From Candidatus Baltobacteraceae bacterium (lineage in GTDB: Bacteria > Vulcanimicrobiota > Vulcanimicrobiia > Vulcanimicrobiales > Vulcanimicrobiaceae), in the NCBI GenBank assembly GCA_036489885.1, contig DASXEW010000003.1:682001-746000 (forward strand): a stretch of DNA of 64,000 nucleotides. The letters run 5' to 3'. How positions within the stretch are numbered: position 1 is the first letter of the stretch; every line of letters starts with the position of its first letter. Both the position numbers and the translations under genes were made by a program. Below the pieces are notes generated by a model. The model made no database searches and was not told where the DNA came from. It saw only the letters and a program-made list of their open reading frames with translations. Positions 62,988 through 64,000 of the stretch are shown piece after piece.

Positions 62988-63763
62988 TGCGTGGAGACCT
63001 CCGTTCCGAGTACGGTGCGAACCTCCCAAAGCTCCGGAAAGAATTTCTTCTGTAGAGTCGTCTCCAGATAGCGTACGCCCATCGAGCCACCGGTCCCGGG
63101 CTTGAACCCGATCATGCGCTCGACCATGCGAATGTGCCGGCCGCGCCATAACAAGAAACGTTCGTCGAACTCGATAAATGCCTCGAGCAACATGTAAAGG
63201 TCGACGTGCTGATCGGCGCCGTCGTAGATTTTGCGAAACGTCTCGATCAACGCGTCGTGGTCGCCGGTCTTGTAGCCGCGCCGCGCGAGAAAACTTTTGA
63301 GCGCGTCGTAGACGGTCGGTGAGTTCAAGCGCTGTTCGAGGCGCTGACGTTCGGTATCGTTTTGTTCGAGAAGCTCGAGATACGCCGTCTTGCCGACGCC
63401 GCACAAGAATTCGAGCTCACGAAATTGCACGGATTGAAAGCCGCTGGCCGGATTGAGAAGATTTCGGAAGGCGTTGAATTCATGCGGCGTCATTGTTTCG
63501 AGGACGTCGACCTGTTGCTCGATGACGCGCTGCACGGCATGAATGCGTCCGAAGGCACGCGTCGCTTTGAGCGGATCGTTCGCGTCTAGGTAGTGTACGA
63601 CGGCTTCGACTTCGTGCAGCATCTGCTTGAACCACAGCTCGTACACCTGATGGATGATGATGAAGAGCATCTCGTCGTGATGCACGGGTTCCGATTGCGG
63701 ACGCTGCAACGCGAGAAGGTCATCAATGTTGAGATACGAGCCGTAGGTCAACTTAGCGTTCAC
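62984..63763 (-). CDS. kynA: Tryptophan 2,3-dioxygenase
   Basis: This heme enzyme opens tryptophan to N-formylkynurenine. The 259-residue protein begins LTYGSYLNIDDLLALQ and has the family segments HHDEMLFIIIHQVYELWFKQ (distal His region), FRELEFLCG, and RHIRMVERMIGFKPGTGGS, with the proximal His in RHIRMVERM and the Gly-rich substrate loop. Length is near usual for bacterial enzymes. It is first in a two-gene operon with the kynureninase-like gene; the formamidase (KynB) that should act between them is not visible. Confidence 0.94.
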   Translation of the reverse strand: MNAKLTYGSYLNIDDLLALQRPQSEPVHHDEMLFIIIHQVYELWFKQMLHEVEAVVHYLDANDPLKATRAFGRIHAVQRVIEQQVDVLETMTPHEFNAFRNLLNPASGFQSVQFRELEFLCGVGKTAYLELLEQNDTERQRLEQRLNSPTVYDALKSFLARRGYKTGDHDALIETFRKIYDGADQHVDLYMLLEAFIEFDERFLLWRGRHIRMVERMIGFKPGTGGSMGVRYLETTLQKKFFPELWEVRTVLGTEVSTQ

Positions 63764-63811
63764 TCATCAGGACTAGCGCGGACACGGCGACATTCCCTCG
63801 CCGGGACGCCC

Positions 63812-63837
63812 GCGTTTTGCCACTCCTGGCAAAACGC
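63812..63837 (-). terminator. Terminator-like hairpin upstream of kynA
   Basis: GCGTTTTGCCA (63812-63822) and TGGCAAAACGC (63827-63837) form a perfect 11-bp stem with a CTCC loop. It lies between the partial gene at the right edge and kynA, on whose strand it would end the upstream transcript. No T-run follows. A second inverted pair (GCGCGCCC and GGGCGCGC, 63848-63855 with 63874-63881) lies beside it. Confidence 0.55.
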
Positions 63838-63918
63838 TACTGCCTTCGCGCGCCCTCTCGCCATCCTGGCTCCGGGCGCGCCTCAGAGCCCCGGCTCGGA
63901 AATGTCACCGCGTCCGCG

Positions 63919-64000
63919 CTATTGACCCATGAGACGTTGGATCATCTTGTACACAATCGAGATCTGCGTACCGGACTTCACCGAATAGTTCGGGTCGTCG
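63919..64000 (-). CDS. C-terminal end of an unknown protein (partial)
   Basis: The last 26 codons of a minus-strand gene that enters from the right edge, ending at TAG (63921-63919). The visible end reads DPNYSVKSGTQISIVYKMIQRLMGQ. The stretch is too short to assign a family. Confidence 0.5.
   Translation of the reverse strand, partial: DDPNYSVKSGTQISIVYKMIQRLMGQ

Noticed and set aside
1-64000. tRNA, rRNA, insertion sequences, integrases or phage genes
   Set aside because: None was recognised; gaps are short and hold no cloverleaf or transposase-like sequence that I could see.

Overview
The window is 64 kb of compact bacterial DNA, high in GC by eye, with about 58 genes. No stretch of 300 bases lacks a gene. 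I saw no rRNA, tRNA, CRISPR array, insertion sequence or phage module. The gene set points to a diderm bacterium outside Proteobacteria: an S-layer-homology outer-membrane porin ending in Phe, MinCDE with two MinD proteins, FtsEX with an M23 hydrolase, and LexA boxes of the Gram-positive type (CGAAC-N4-GTTCG). Candidatus Eremiobacterota (WPS-2) or a close lineage would fit, but that is inference and needs a marker-gene tree.

Layout: 1-5.2 kb has the end of a RuvX-like gene, the SLH porin, a glycosyltransferase, a probable selenoprotein of the AhpD/carboxymuconolactone decarboxylase family, and a MOSC protein. 5.2-9.6 kb is DNA metabolism (recR, ybaB and dnaX on the minus strand, then recQ). 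9.6-14.3 kb has a secreted protein, a DUF697-like protein and an M48 metalloprotease. 14.5-18.8 kb is division and shape (minC, minD, minD2, minE, rodA). 18.8-25.6 kb has a phosphoesterase, a ketopantoate-reductase-like protein, a receiver-cyclase, RNase E/G and superoxide dismutase. 25.6-33.8 kb is an acyl-CoA block (two SDRs, a FadB-like protein, livHMGF, an acyl-CoA dehydrogenase). 33.7-40.8 kb is an envelope operon read right to left (ftsE, ftsX, M23 hydrolase, three S41 proteases). 40.9-49.8 kb is mixed (acyl-CoA dehydrogenase, peroxiredoxin, rmuC, amidase, topoisomerase IB, dnaE2). 49.9-57.1 kb holds small metabolic genes, two damaged genes and imuA-imuB. 57.1-61.8 kb is a peptidase operon (M16, M16, S9). 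61.8-63.8 kb is the kynurenine pair (kynureninase-like, tryptophan 2,3-dioxygenase), followed by the end of an unknown gene.

Two results stand out. First, an in-frame TGA at 4296-4298 lies exactly where the family has the second Cys of its CxxC motif. A perfect hairpin follows it, with a GGUC loop 17 bases after the UGA, as in bacterial SECIS elements. Second, dnaE2 and imuA-imuB, 7 kb apart, share an 18-bp perfect palindrome that fills the -35/-10 spacer of each promoter. Both predicted transcripts begin only a few bases before the start codon.

Several genes look damaged: phzF (frameshift), a cupin gene (deletion plus frameshift), the phosphoesterase (in-frame loss), imuB (N-terminal loss), and unclear starts for the glycosyltransferase and recR. 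Real decay and assembly error cannot be told apart from the sequence alone. Many same-strand neighbours overlap by ATGA or GTGA, and several convergent pairs share a stop tetranucleotide.
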